The notes under the pieces were generated by a model. It saw nothing but the letters and a program-made list of their open reading frames with translations. It searched no databases and was not told the DNA's origin. Source: Pedobacter cryoconitis (GTDB taxonomy: Bacteria > Bacteroidota > Bacteroidia > Sphingobacteriales > Sphingobacteriaceae). Taken from it: a DNA stretch of 64,000 nt. Positions 1 to 9,300 of this stretch are shown piece after piece. The translations under genes and the position numbers were made by a program. The stretch is from NCBI RefSeq assembly GCF_014200605.1, contig NZ_JACHCE010000003.1, positions 1-64,000 of the forward strand. Reading direction: 5' to 3'. Position 1 is the first letter of the stretch, and the number at the start of each line of letters is the position of its first letter.

Positions 1-253
1 TAGACTTAAAAAACTCGCGCGGTTCATGTACTTTGAACTTGTACGTGTTTACCTCGCTACGTTTGTAAATGACATCTCTTTAATGAACTTCTCGGTAGTA
101 CCTCACGGTTACCTTTATATGTTGCAATGATTTACTTTCTAATTCCTTAAGTCTTAATGTTCTTCAGGTCTCTTCCAGTATTTCAATGTTTCAATCTTGT
201 TGTTATTGCTCCAGCAACATCCGTTGTAAAGCTTCCCGTTTTTGTTGGGACTG

Positions 254-283
254 CAAAGGTAGAAATCTTTTTCGTTTTGTCAA
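254..283 (-). promoter_or_regulatory. Promoter P2 firing off the left edge
   Basis: On the minus strand the Bacteroidota -7 box TACCTTTG (254-261) lies 19 bases from a TTG (-33 element, 281-283). Transcription would run leftwards across 1-250, which holds no convincing ORF but has small hairpins (for example CAAC-GGAT-GTTG). A strong promoter with a long untranslated leader would fit an rRNA operon just beyond the left edge. That gene is not in the window, so its identity is inference. Confidence 0.6.
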
Positions 284-411
284 GCTTTTTATTTTTTATT
301 TTTAGAAGTTTTTTATCCCTTCCTAAAATGCTCAAACACAATCCTACTTTACAGCCTTTCAATCCTCAGCACTCATCTTTTTCACTGTTTCCCTTCCTCC
401 GAAGCGGGATG

Positions 412-442
412 CAAATGTAGGAAAATTTAACTATAAGCCAAA
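412..442 (-). promoter_or_regulatory. Promoter P1 firing off the left edge
   Basis: On the minus strand TTTG (439-442), 19 bases, then TACATTTG (412-419) matches the Bacteroidota sigma consensus exactly. It lies about 158 bp upstream of the second promoter at 254-283 and points the same way. Tandem perfect promoters are usual for stable-RNA operons. The downstream gene lies outside the window. Confidence 0.6.
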
Positions 443-960
443 CAATGTCCCACTATTAATTGTACGCTTCACCTAACTACATGATTTACAACAAGAAATA
501 ATCCCGGTTAATTCAGACAGCGAAAGAATAAGTAACAGCACACCTCCATTTAGCCAGGGAAAACCAGGAACTAAGCTATACAAATCGCAGCTTAAACACA
601 CCGCATACCCTGCAAATCATAACCCAAACGATTCAAAACACAAATTAATCCCTCCTAAATATATCCTGATATACTCAAAACACATCATAAACGATTCCCC
701 TTCACTTTAAACTACCCGTCAAACCATCAATTTCCTCTCAGATACCTTCCTGCTACCCTATCCAGAAAACACAAACAATAACAAACAGGCCTTTCCTGTG
801 TAAAACAGATTAAGGAATCTGAAGTAAAAAGGCAAAACGGCCCCAGGGATATCAAATAATGAGGTAAAACAAAATAGCTACAATACCTTAATCAACTATA
901 ATCAGCGAAAGACATCCAGGCAGGCAGACCCCGGATAACACACAATCAGCCCCAAACAGT
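443..960. other. Non-coding, G-poor stretch
   Basis: No ORF with coding character is present here. The + strand is strongly depleted of G and rich in A and C; many 60-base lines hold only two to four G. I see no tRNA cloverleaf, terminator or known RNA in it. An 87-residue ORF at 157-420 is low-complexity and crosses both leftward promoters, so I do not call it a gene. Confidence 0.4.
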
Positions 961-969
961 GTCACAGAC

Positions 970-1002
970 AATGTTCAACGAATGTACAACCAATGTTAAA
1001 CC
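970..1002 (-). repeat. Three 11-bp direct repeats, set 1
   Basis: Read on the minus strand, GGTTTAACATT, GGTTGTACATT and CGTTGAACATT follow each other with no gap (1002 down to 970). An 11-bp period of direct repeats with a conserved TTnnACA-like core is the geometry bound by OmpR/PhoB-family response regulators. No regulator was tested, so this is a candidate binding array only. Confidence 0.45.
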
Positions 1003-1025
1003 TATACACTCCCTATCCTTGATAC

Positions 1026-1058
1026 GGATTTCAACCCCGTATCAACCCCGATTCAACC
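1026..1058 (-). repeat. Three 11-bp direct repeats, set 2
   Basis: Read on the minus strand, GGTTGAATCGG, GGTTGATACGG and GGTTGAAATCC are contiguous with an 11-bp period. They share the GGTTGA head with the repeats at 970-1002 and begin 23 bp beyond them, nearly in the same helical phase. The two sets look like one extended operator. Confidence 0.45.
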
Positions 1059-1260
1059 ATAGCTTTAATATAGTATAAGGATTCCTGCAACATTGCCTGA
1101 AATAGCCGTTAACCACTAGTCAACACACTTTCTCCATTTCAACGCTATTCATACTTATATACTATATAGAAAAGTGACACCTCAACCCCTCAATTTCCTT
1201 CTCAAAACCCTTCCTTACCGCATTCTCTATTCAATCTTCACAATATTTAGATTTTATTCT

Positions 1261-1268
1261 TAAATTTG
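1261..1268 (+). promoter_or_regulatory. Promoter -7 box of trhO
   Basis: TAAATTTG matches TAnnTTTG and ends 38 bases before the ATG at 1307. The -33 region has no good TTTG, so only the -7 element is supported. Confidence 0.45.
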
Positions 1269-1306
1269 CAGCTGTTAAACGCCGTTTGCAGCGGTATCAA
1301 TTTTTT

Positions 1307-2245
1307 ATGGAAAAATTCAATACAATACTATACTATTGCTATAGCCCTATAGCAAATGCAGAACAATTTGCAGCTGATCACCTTAAATTTTGTAAATCAT
1401 TAGGTCTTGTTGGACGGATCATCGTTGCAGATGAAGGTTTAAACGGAACAGTTTCAGGTACTGAAAGTGCTTGTAAAGCTTATATGACAGCAGTTCATGC
1501 AGATGAACGTTTCGCAAAAACAGAATTTAAGATCGATGAGGTTCCTGAACCATCCTTCATTAAAATGCATTGCCGCTATAAATCAGAGATTGTACATTCT
1601 GGTTTAAGAGATACAAGTATTATCGATCCTAATGAGCAAACAGGAAAACACCTTGAACCCGCAGCATTTAAAGAAATGCTGGATCAGGAAGACGTAATTA
1701 TCCTGGATGTACGTTCCAATTATGAACACAGTCTTGGCAGATTCAAAAACGCTATTACCCTTGACATAGACAACTTCAGGGAATTCCCGGAAAAAATCAA
1801 TGAACTGGCGCAATACAAAGACAAAAAAGTCCTTACTTATTGTACCGGGGGGATTAAATGTGAAAAAGCCTCTGCCCTATTGCTTCATCATGGCTTTAAT
1901 GATGTTTACCAATTACATGGTGGTATTATTAAATATGGTAAAGAAGCTGGTGGTGAAGATTTCGAAGGTAAATGTTACGTATTTGATAACCGTATAGCTG
2001 TAGATGTAAACTCAGTAAACCCAACTATCGTATCTAAATGCTATAACTGTGGTACAACTACTGCAAAAATGATCAACTGCGCCAATCCGGAATGTAATGA
2101 ACACATTACTCAATGTGATGAATGTGGTACAAAACTAGAAGGATGCTGCTCTGCTGCTTGTGTAACTAATCCACGCCGTCGTCCATATGATGGAACTGGT
2201 TACTATGTAAAAGTTCCACAGCAAGTAAATGTCTCTGTAAAATAA
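1307..2245 (+). CDS. trhO: tRNA uridine(34) hydroxylase, rhodanese family
   Basis: Predicted to make 5-hydroxyuridine at the wobble position U34 of tRNAs using O2 (TrhO/YceA family). The 312-residue protein has an N-terminal acylphosphatase-like half and a rhodanese domain at about residues 125-225. The active-site Cys179 sits in YCTGGIKCEKA, the TrhO signature. A C-terminal cysteine-rich segment (CYNCG, CANPEC, CDECG, CCSAAC) probably binds metal. The reading frame extends upstream to a TTG at 1286, but ATG 1307 gives the family N-terminus (MEKFNTILYY). It stands alone, with a -7 box 38 bases upstream. Confidence 0.9.
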   Translation: MEKFNTILYYCYSPIANAEQFAADHLKFCKSLGLVGRIIVADEGLNGTVSGTESACKAYMTAVHADERFAKTEFKIDEVPEPSFIKMHCRYKSEIVHSGLRDTSIIDPNEQTGKHLEPAAFKEMLDQEDVIILDVRSNYEHSLGRFKNAITLDIDNFREFPEKINELAQYKDKKVLTYCTGGIKCEKASALLLHHGFNDVYQLHGGIIKYGKEAGGEDFEGKCYVFDNRIAVDVNSVNPTIVSKCYNCGTTTAKMINCANPECNEHITQCDECGTKLEGCCSAACVTNPRRRPYDGTGYYVKVPQQVNVSVK

Positions 2246-2373
2246 CTATTACGGCTTCAGTGGCAATCATTGAAGCCTATCTATATTCGCTGTTTTTAAT
2301 GCATTTGGTCAGGATTTTTAAATCTTAACCGACCGTATTAAAAACAGTTTATTTTTAACCCTAATTATTTTAT

Positions 2374-2381
2374 TAGATTTG
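2374..2381 (+). promoter_or_regulatory. Promoter -7 box of the sigma factor gene
   Basis: TAGATTTG matches the Bacteroidota -7 box. The TTG that would open the longest reading frame (2379) lies inside this box, so translation cannot begin there. The start must be downstream, most likely TTG 2451. Confidence 0.5.
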
Positions 2382-2450
2382 ATTATAGGAGTCCGCTTAA
2401 AATTTAAGCAGGTCTATAAAAAACTAACCAAAATTTTTACAGGTATAAAA

Positions 2451-3050
2451 TTGTCAAATCACGCAGAAAATAATCAGGATGAACTCCTTCAGCAACTTAT
2501 TGCCGGAGATGAAAGTGGTTTTGCTGGTTTATACGACTTGTATAACCGCGCTATATATAATTTTATAATCAGGTTTGTACACTCTGTGCCCCTTGCAGAA
2601 GACCTTACGCAAGAAGTCTTTATTAAAATCTGGGAAAACAGACTCTACCTCAAAAGTGTAAAATCCTTTAAAGCTTATTTGTTTACCGTAGCACGTAATC
2701 ACACCTTAAACAGTCTTAAAGTAGTTTTCCGTTCTGAAGCGGCAATTGGAGAAGTTATCAAAAGTTTTATTGATACCAGAAGCGAAACCGAAGAAGATAT
2801 CTTACACAAAGAATATCTTGAATTCTTAAAGAAAACGATGGATGCCCTTCCCGAAAGGACAAGGCAGATTTTCAAACTTTGCCGCGAACAGGAGAAAACT
2901 TATGACGAAGTCGCTAAATCTCTGAACATTTCGCGCAATGCAGTAAAAAATCACATGGTCCAATCCATGAAATTACTAAGTTCTTCTATCAAAAAAGAAT
3001 TTGGAATCTCTTTAACCCTGTTTATGATCATTTTAAATGGCATTCGATAG
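2451..3050 (+). CDS. ECF sigma-70 factor, SusC/FecR-associated
   Basis: An extracytoplasmic-function sigma factor of the Bacteroidota (RpoE-like) type. It is expected to be held by the FecR anti-sigma factor encoded next and to activate the SusC/SusD genes of PUL 1. Region sigma2 (LYDLYNRAIYNFI, AEDLTQEVFIKIWE) is at about residues 28-70. Region sigma4 with its helix-turn-helix (YDEVAKSLNISRNAVKNH) is near residues 150-170. The longer frame starts at TTG 2379 inside a promoter box, so I chose TTG 2451, giving 199 residues, the usual length. No ATG lies near the N-terminus. The start remains uncertain. Confidence 0.85.
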   Translation: MSNHAENNQDELLQQLIAGDESGFAGLYDLYNRAIYNFIIRFVHSVPLAEDLTQEVFIKIWENRLYLKSVKSFKAYLFTVARNHTLNSLKVVFRSEAAIGEVIKSFIDTRSETEEDILHKEYLEFLKKTMDALPERTRQIFKLCREQEKTYDEVAKSLNISRNAVKNHMVQSMKLLSSSIKKEFGISLTLFMIILNGIR

Positions 3051-3148
3051 TAAAAGCATTTAGCAAACCATAAAAACCATATTTTTTTTTCAATATCAGC
3101 TACCCTGTCCTGTCTTTTTATTGTCTTACTATTAAGAAGCCGGCAATT

Positions 3149-4114
3149 ATGAACGAAGACTACCTCAGGAAACTAGTTAAAAGATATCTTGATAAAAAAT
3201 CTACAGACGAGGAGCTGGAGGTTTTCGTATACCTGATGAAACAGGGTAAACTGGATCAATATATTCAGGAAGTAATGGATACAGATATCAAGGCAGCTAC
3301 CGACATCAATATTCCTCAGCCCGCTATCAATCACCCTAAAAAAGGACCTATCAGTTTATATCTGAAAATTGCCGCCAGTATATTACTAGTTTCAGGCTTA
3401 ATCAGCTTCCTCTATTTTTATAAAAACGATAAACAGCAATTCACAGCGATTAACACGATCAGCATAAATAACCATACCGGCATTATTTATAAAGAAGTTT
3501 TACCAGACGGAACCCAGGTCTGGCTAAATCCAAATGCCAGTTTAAGCTACCCTTCAAAATTTGGGAAGTTCCGTGAAGTAACTATGCAGGGCGAAGCATT
3601 TTTCAACGTAACTAAAGATCACCAGCACCCATTTATCATTACAAGTGGCAACGTATTAACCAAAGTTTGGGGAACAAGTTTTCGTATCCGCTCTATTCCG
3701 GGCGAAAACAGCACTAAAGTATCTGTGTTAACTGGAAAGGTATCTGTAAGTATTCCTGTAAAGGCTTCAACTACCCTAAAGGAACCTGAAGAGGTTATTT
3801 TGCTCCCGCAGCAGGAAGCTACTTATCAAAAGACAGTCAATCATTTATTGAAGACACCAGTATCACCGTCTTCCGATTTAAAAATCTGGAACAATGTAAA
3901 TCTGTCTTTCGAAAATGCAACGATTGAACAGGTTACAAAAATTTTAAGTCAGCATTATAACCTGCAAATACAAGCACAGGGTAAGCAGTTAAATGAATAT
4001 CGGTTAACTGCAGACTTTACAGATAAAAACCTTGCAGATATACTCTTCCTCATCTGCAGGTCAGTACATACTACTTATGTGAGGAACGATCAGCAAATTA
4101 TTTTAAAAAACTAA
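3149..4114 (+). CDS. FecR-family anti-sigma factor
   Basis: Inner-membrane anti-sigma regulator that relays substrate occupancy of the STN-bearing SusC transporter to the ECF sigma factor. The cytoplasmic N-terminus (residues 1-68) would bind sigma. One membrane helix spans about residues 70-91. The periplasmic FecR domain follows at about 110-215 (VLPDGTQVWLNPNASLSYP, GEAFFNVTKD). A C-terminal DUF4974 is near residues 250-320 (LSFENATIEQVTKIL). Length (321 residues) and gene order sigma-fecR-susC are the standard trans-envelope switch of Bacteroidota. It starts about 100 bases after the sigma gene, probably cotranscribed. Confidence 0.92.
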   Translation: MNEDYLRKLVKRYLDKKSTDEELEVFVYLMKQGKLDQYIQEVMDTDIKAATDINIPQPAINHPKKGPISLYLKIAASILLVSGLISFLYFYKNDKQQFTAINTISINNHTGIIYKEVLPDGTQVWLNPNASLSYPSKFGKFREVTMQGEAFFNVTKDHQHPFIITSGNVLTKVWGTSFRIRSIPGENSTKVSVLTGKVSVSIPVKASTTLKEPEEVILLPQQEATYQKTVNHLLKTPVSPSSDLKIWNNVNLSFENATIEQVTKILSQHYNLQIQAQGKQLNEYRLTADFTDKNLADILFLICRSVHTTYVRNDQQIILKN

Positions 4115-4186
4115 ACTCAACCATAAACCTAACCAAAAACCAGAACCACATGCCAAAATAAAAGCCCCATAAATTTTCAGAAAAAG

Positions 4187-4215
4187 GAACAGAAGTGTTC
4201 TCACCACTCCTGTTC
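4187..4215 (+). promoter_or_regulatory. Stem-loop 1 in the susC1 leader
   Basis: GAACAGAAGTG (4187-4197) pairs with CACTCCTGTTC (4205-4215) with one mismatch around a 7-base loop. There is no T-run after it, so it is not a simple terminator. It lies between fecR and the first susC. Confidence 0.4.
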
Positions 4216-4237
4216 ATAATAACAATTCCCACATTGA

Positions 4238-4258
4238 TAGAGCGTCTAATCCGCTCTA
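4238..4258 (+). promoter_or_regulatory. Stem-loop 2 in the susC1 leader
   Basis: TAGAGCG (4238-4244) pairs perfectly with CGCTCTA (4252-4258) around TCTAATC. It is followed by AAGGGGAATT, not by a T-run. Together with the hairpin at 4187-4215 it forms a tandem structure 47 bases before the susC start codon. Confidence 0.4.
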
Positions 4259-4304
4259 AAGGGGAATTATTTGTCTCATTTGTTCAAAAGAAACATTCTA
4301 ATTT

Positions 4305-7300
4305 ATGAATTTAATTTTACAAGACCGTATTGGCTTATTTAAAATTATGAAAGTCACCTTGAGTCAACTAGCCATTGTACTTGCTCTTTCAGGCGCTTCT
4401 TATGCCGAAAACAGCAAAGCTCAGGATGTTGTATTAGACCGGTCAATCAATATTTCTGTAAAAAACAGAAGCCTGGAAACCGTGTTAAAAAAAGTAACTT
4501 CAATCACTTCAGTAAAGTTCATTTACAGTAAAGACTTCGTCAATACTGACGCTTTAGTCTCAGTTGATGCGAAAAATCAACCGCTAAGAAACTTACTCAA
4601 TGATTTACTGAATAAATACAACATCCATTATGAGATTATTAACGGGGATATTTTACTGGAAGTACAACCAGCACAATCTCCGGCAAACGGAAAACAAAAC
4701 GATTCGAATCAGCAGCAACTGATTTCCGGAACAGTAACCAGCAACAACGGAGAATCTTTACCGGGAGTAAGCGTATTTGTCAAAGGAACCAAATCAGGCA
4801 CCTATACTGACGGTTCAGGGAAATACGTCATCAAAGCCCCTGATGCCAACAGCGTCCTGGTTTTTGAATATCTTGGTTATGTTCACAAAGAAGTACCTGT
4901 AGCCGGAAGAACTCTAGTGAATGTGATTTTAACAGAAGATTCACATCAGCTGGGTGAAGTTGTGGTAACCGCCTTAGGGATTAAACGTTCAGCTAAAGAA
5001 CTTGGTTATGCTACACAGCAGGTCAATTCCAAAGATCTTACCCAAAGCAGGCCAACCAATCTTGCTGCCGGACTATCGGGAAAAGTAGCTGGTTTACAAA
5101 TTGTACAGACCAATAACCAGATAGATGCCGGTGATCAGATCAGAGTTGTGCTTCGTGGAAACAGATCTTTCCAGGGTAGCAACCAGGCCTTATTGGTATT
5201 GGACGGAGTTGTAGTGCCCTTAAGTTACCTGAATTCTATCAACCCAAATGATGTTGATAATGTAAACATCCTTAAAGGAGCAAACGCAGCCGCTTTATAT
5301 GGTTCTGAAGCTTCGAACGGGGTAATGATTGTAACGACTAAACATGGCGTGAAAGATCAGACACAGATTACTTATACCAATACTACACAATTGAATCAGC
5401 TGGCCTATTTCCCTAAAATGCAAACACAGTTTGGGGGTGGTTCAGGTCAGGATGTTTATGGTTTCCCTCAGTACACCCCTATTGAAAATCAAAACTTCGG
5501 TGATCGCTTTGACGGAAGCCTGCGTCCTTTGGGCCGTACGCTGCCTGATGGATCTATACAGATGACTCCTTATTCAAATTTATCAGATGAGAAGAAGAAA
5601 TTCTTTCAAACTGGAATTGATGAGCAGAATGACCTTAGTTACAGTACAGGAAATGATAAAGGGTCTACCTATATCAATATTCAGCGTGTAAATAGCAAAG
5701 GTTATGTACCTGGAGACTTTGCTAACCGTACTGCTGCCAGATTTAATGGCACGCGTATTTACAATAAACTAAAAATAGACTATACGCTAAACTATACACA
5801 AAAGAATTATGATAAGTCTTATTCACAGATTTATAATAATATTATCAATACACCGGCAAATATTCCGCTTACTCAGTATAAAGATATCAACTCGCTATAC
5901 GGAAGTTTAGACAATTACTTTAATGACTATGGGCTAAATCCTTATTTCTATTTACAGCAGCAACGTAATAATGAACGCAGGGATGATCTTTTAGGCAACC
6001 TGTCTTTATCTTATGATGTAGCTCCATGGCTGAATTTAACAGCCAGAGGTGGTATTACTACTTATACTAAAAATGGGAAGTATATAAAAAAGGCAGTGAG
6101 TTATTCTGATTTTGCACATGACAGCGGTAAGGCAATTGCTAACCCTCAGAATTCTCCGGCAACTGAATCTGATTATTCCAGCTTTAACAGCCGTATGGAA
6201 GGAAACTTCATGGCTACTTTTAAAAAGAAAGTCTCAGATTTCAACTTTACACTGATTGCCGGTGCGCAAACTATACAGAAATCAATTCGTGATATCAATG
6301 TCGGAACTGATTTCCTGGTTATTCCGGATTTCTATAATGTAGGTTACAGAGCTGGCGATGCCAATGTTTCAGAAACCAGCAGAAAAGACAGACAGCTTGC
6401 TGCTTTCGGAGATTTGACTGTAGGTTATAAAGACTATTTATTTCTGCATGCTTCGGGCCGTAATGACTGGGATTCAAGACTGGATGCAAAAAACCGTTCT
6501 TTCTTTTACCCTTCTGCAGATCTTTCCTTTGTATTTACAGATGCCTTCAAATCACTTAAAGAAAATAAAATACTTTCTTATGGTAAAATCAGAGGGGGGA
6601 TAGCTAAGGTCTATGCCGTACAGTTTGACCCTTACTCTCTGGAAGCCACATTTGATGTCGGTTCAGGTTTTCCTTATGGAAGTACTGCAGGATACAGCGT
6701 TGGTGGTACAGTCTATGCACCTGATTTGAAACCTGAGCAAACAGTTTCTTCTGAGATAGGTTTGGAATTAGGCTTCTTCAATAACAGGATCACCATGGAA
6801 ACTTCCGCTTACTGGGAAACCACAAAAGATCAGGAGATTTTAAAAGGGATCAATATTTCGGGTGCTACTGGTTTCACCAATGCAGTAATCAATACCGGAT
6901 CAGGGAAAAACAAAGGTCTGGAATTATCGCTGAAAGGTTCACCATTTGTCAGTCAAAACGGACGTGGCGTGACCTGGAACATCGGTGTTAACTATTCATA
7001 CAATACCAACAAAGCGGTTGAACTTTACCAGGGATTGCCAAACTTAAGTATTGGTAACAACAACTATATTGTTAAAGATCAGCCATACCCTGTTTTAATG
7101 GGTACTGGTTTTGCAAAAGATCCGCAGGGAAGAACGATTGTAAATGCAGGGACTGGTTTTCCGGTTTTAAGTCCGACGAATATCCTTTTCGGACAAACCA
7201 CACCTAAAAACATTCTGGGTATCAGCTCTAGCTTAAGTTATCACAACTTCACTTTATCGGGCACAGCCGAATACCGCAGCGGAAGCGTAGTTTACAGTGG

Positions 7301-7757
7301 TGCAGGCAGTACAATGGATTTCTCCGGAATCAGCTATGGTTCTGCTACAAACGGCCGCGAACGTTTTGTTTATCCTAATTCGGTGATAGAAACTTCTCCG
7401 GGTGTATATGTTCCGAATACCAATATTACCACCAGAACCGGGGGGATTGATTATTGGGCGGGTTCGACAACACGCTACGATGTATTACAAAATTATGTAA
7501 CCAGTGCAGCTTTCTGGAAAATCCGTGAGTTATCTATTGGTTATGAAATTCCTGCGAAAGTTCTGGAACATACCAAATTTATTAAAAGGGCAAATTTTGC
7601 TTTAGTAGGCAGAAACCTGTTTATGTTCAGACCAAAAAGCAATATGTACAGTGATCCGGAATATAATGCGACCACTGACAATGCACAAGGATCAAACAAC
7701 CTGAATCAAACTCCGCCAACACGTATTTACGGCTTTACAGCTACCATAACTCTTTAA
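4305..7757 (+). CDS. SusC-family TonB-dependent transporter with STN signalling domain (PUL 1)
   Basis: Outer-membrane importer of oligosaccharides or similar ligands, energised by TonB. The 1150-residue protein has a signal peptide ending near the SKAQDV segment. An STN domain (about residues 45-115) contacts FecR. A carboxypeptidase-like regulatory domain (about 140-215, SGTVTSNNGESLPGVSVFVK) and a TonB plug (about 220-345) precede a 22-strand barrel. The STN domain matches the sigma/FecR pair just upstream, so the three form one signalling unit. ATG 4305 and ATG 4347 are both possible starts; family members often carry such an N-terminal extension. The susD-like gene begins 4 bases after its stop. 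Confidence 0.93.
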   Translation: MNLILQDRIGLFKIMKVTLSQLAIVLALSGASYAENSKAQDVVLDRSINISVKNRSLETVLKKVTSITSVKFIYSKDFVNTDALVSVDAKNQPLRNLLNDLLNKYNIHYEIINGDILLEVQPAQSPANGKQNDSNQQQLISGTVTSNNGESLPGVSVFVKGTKSGTYTDGSGKYVIKAPDANSVLVFEYLGYVHKEVPVAGRTLVNVILTEDSHQLGEVVVTALGIKRSAKELGYATQQVNSKDLTQSRPTNLAAGLSGKVAGLQIVQTNNQIDAGDQIRVVLRGNRSFQGSNQALLVLDGVVVPLSYLNSINPNDVDNVNILKGANAAALYGSEASNGVMIVTTKHGVKDQTQITYTNTTQLNQLAYFPKMQTQFGGGSGQDVYGFPQYTPIENQNFGDRFDGSLRPLGRTLPDGSIQMTPYSNLSDEKKKFFQTGIDEQNDLSYSTGNDKGSTYINIQRVNSKGYVPGDFANRTAARFNGTRIYNKLKIDYTLNYTQKNYDKSYSQIYNNIINTPANIPLTQYKDINSLYGSLDNYFNDYGLNPYFYLQQQRNNERRDDLLGNLSLSYDVAPWLNLTARGGITTYTKNGKYIKKAVSYSDFAHDSGKAIANPQNSPATESDYSSFNSRMEGNFMATFKKKVSDFNFTLIAGAQTIQKSIRDINVGTDFLVIPDFYNVGYRAGDANVSETSRKDRQLAAFGDLTVGYKDYLFLHASGRNDWDSRLDAKNRSFFYPSADLSFVFTDAFKSLKENKILSYGKIRGGIAKVYAVQFDPYSLEATFDVGSGFPYGSTAGYSVGGTVYAPDLKPEQTVSSEIGLELGFFNNRITMETSAYWETTKDQEILKGINISGATGFTNAVINTGSGKNKGLELSLKGSPFVSQNGRGVTWNIGVNYSYNTNKAVELYQGLPNLSIGNNNYIVKDQPYPVLMGTGFAKDPQGRTIVNAGTGFPVLSPTNILFGQTTPKNILGISSSLSYHNFTLSGTAEYRSGSVVYSGAGSTMDFSGISYGSATNGRERFVYPNSVIETSPGVYVPNTNITTRTGGIDYWAGSTTRYDVLQNYVTSAAFWKIRELSIGYEIPAKVLEHTKFIKRANFALVGRNLFMFRPKSNMYSDPEYNATTDNAQGSNNLNQTPPTRIYGFTATITL

Positions 7758-7760
7758 ATT

Positions 7761-9272
7761 ATGCAAAAGCTTAAAAATAAATCAACATTATTTTGTCTTG
7801 CAGCCTTATTACTTTTAGGGGCATGCAAAAAAGGTTACCTGGATATTAACACCAATGTGAACAAACCAACAGATGTAATTCCAGGTTTAGTTTTAACCAA
7901 TGCGCTGAATTCAACAGCAAAAAGCACAACAGGATCAAGCAGTTTCTATCAGTTTGCATCTGCATGGATTGGTTACTGGAATTTTAGCGGTGCTGTAGCT
8001 GCATTTGCAGAAGAGCGCAGTTATCAGTTTACCACAAACTATAGTGGTGTTGTGAATATCTGGAATTCTTTATACCATAACCTGGAAGATTACGATTATG
8101 TAGAAAAAAAGGGAGTGGCTACTAAAAATCCGTTTTATGTGGCCGTGGCAAAAACCATGAAGGCCTATGACTTTCAGAATTTAGTGGATGTATATGGCAA
8201 TATTCCTTATAGCCAGGCGCTGAAATCCACTGCAGTGATCAGACCGGGATATGATAAAGCACAGGATATTTATGAAGACCTGGCTAAACAATTAGATACA
8301 GCCGCTTCTTTGTTCAAAGCAAATGCAGGAAAAGTTTCTTCAGCTGATGCTGCTTTTGACATCATGTATAAAGGTGATGCCGGCAAATGGGGAAAATTCG
8401 CAAATACGCTTAAACTGCGTTTATTATTACGTCAGTCTGAAATTCCCGGAAGAGGTAATTATATCCTTGGGGAAATTGCTAAAATCAATGCCAATGGTTT
8501 AGGCTTTATCGGAGCCGGAGAAACTGGTGCTGTTAATCCGGGATATAATAATTCGGCAGGAAAGCAAAATCCATTCTGGGCTACTTTTGGTTATACGCCC
8601 CTTGGCAAAACAGCACCAACGGATAATCACCGCTATTTTATTGCCAGTGAATACGCGATTAACTTTTATCAGAATAACAATGATCCAAGACTCGGCAAAT
8701 TATATACGACCATTAACGACGGGAAAGGTACTACCTATTCGGGCAGTCCATTTGGTCCTACCGCTAATTCTGGTGATAATCCAGAGTTTAGATCTGCTAT
8801 CGGAACCGGCTTATTAAAAAGTGCAGATATGGCACAGCCTTTACTGACAGATGTTGAAGCATTGTTTCTTCAGGCAGAAGCTGCTCAGCGTAATTATATC
8901 AGCGGTGATACCCGTGCTTTATATGAGTCAGCTATCCGCCAATCGTTTACCTATCTGGGTGCCGATAATGTAGCGACCTATCTAAAAGCCGATGTCGCAA
9001 ACTGGGATATAGCTGCTGATAAACTTAAACTGATCATGACCCAGAAATGGGCAGGTATGAATGGGCTCAACGATATGGAATCGTGGGCTGATTACCGCAG
9101 ATTGAACATTCCTGCCGACATTCCCATTTCAAATAACCCGGCAGCATCTACCCGTCAGATTCCTGTACGTTTATTGTATCCGCAGAGCGAGTATAATTAT
9201 AACCCGGATAATGTTCTGGGCCAGGGAACAATCAGCCAGTTTACTTCGAGAATTTTCTGGGATATCAATTAA
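7761..9272 (+). CDS. SusD/RagB-like surface lipoprotein (SusD-like 2 type)
   Basis: Ligand-binding lid of the SusC transporter, anchored on the cell surface. The signal peptide ends at lipobox Cys22 (LLLLGACKKG). The mature N-terminus YLDINTNVN is typical of the SusD-like 2 family, whose members pair with STN-type SusC proteins. The 503 residues are helical and TPR-rich, with the usual C-terminal segment near TQKWAGMNGLNDMESWADYRR. It is placed 4 bases after susC and is clearly cotranscribed. No glycoside hydrolase is linked in this PUL, so the substrate cannot be read from the sequence. Confidence 0.92.
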   Translation: MQKLKNKSTLFCLAALLLLGACKKGYLDINTNVNKPTDVIPGLVLTNALNSTAKSTTGSSSFYQFASAWIGYWNFSGAVAAFAEERSYQFTTNYSGVVNIWNSLYHNLEDYDYVEKKGVATKNPFYVAVAKTMKAYDFQNLVDVYGNIPYSQALKSTAVIRPGYDKAQDIYEDLAKQLDTAASLFKANAGKVSSADAAFDIMYKGDAGKWGKFANTLKLRLLLRQSEIPGRGNYILGEIAKINANGLGFIGAGETGAVNPGYNNSAGKQNPFWATFGYTPLGKTAPTDNHRYFIASEYAINFYQNNNDPRLGKLYTTINDGKGTTYSGSPFGPTANSGDNPEFRSAIGTGLLKSADMAQPLLTDVEALFLQAEAAQRNYISGDTRALYESAIRQSFTYLGADNVATYLKADVANWDIAADKLKLIMTQKWAGMNGLNDMESWADYRRLNIPADIPISNNPAASTRQIPVRLLYPQSEYNYNPDNVLGQGTISQFTSRIFWDIN

Positions 9273-9300
9273 TAGGGTGTTTAATTTTAAGCTAAAGAAT

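Noticed and set aside
157..420. 87-residue ORF near the left edge
   Set aside because: Low-complexity and crossing both leftward promoters; no coding character.
1286..1306. TTG start for trhO at 1286
   Set aside because: ATG 1307 gives the conserved family N-terminus; the upstream residues are not conserved.
9211..9300. Upstream start for the DUF1735 lipoprotein
   Set aside because: It lies inside the susD-like gene and would bury the lipoprotein signal peptide.
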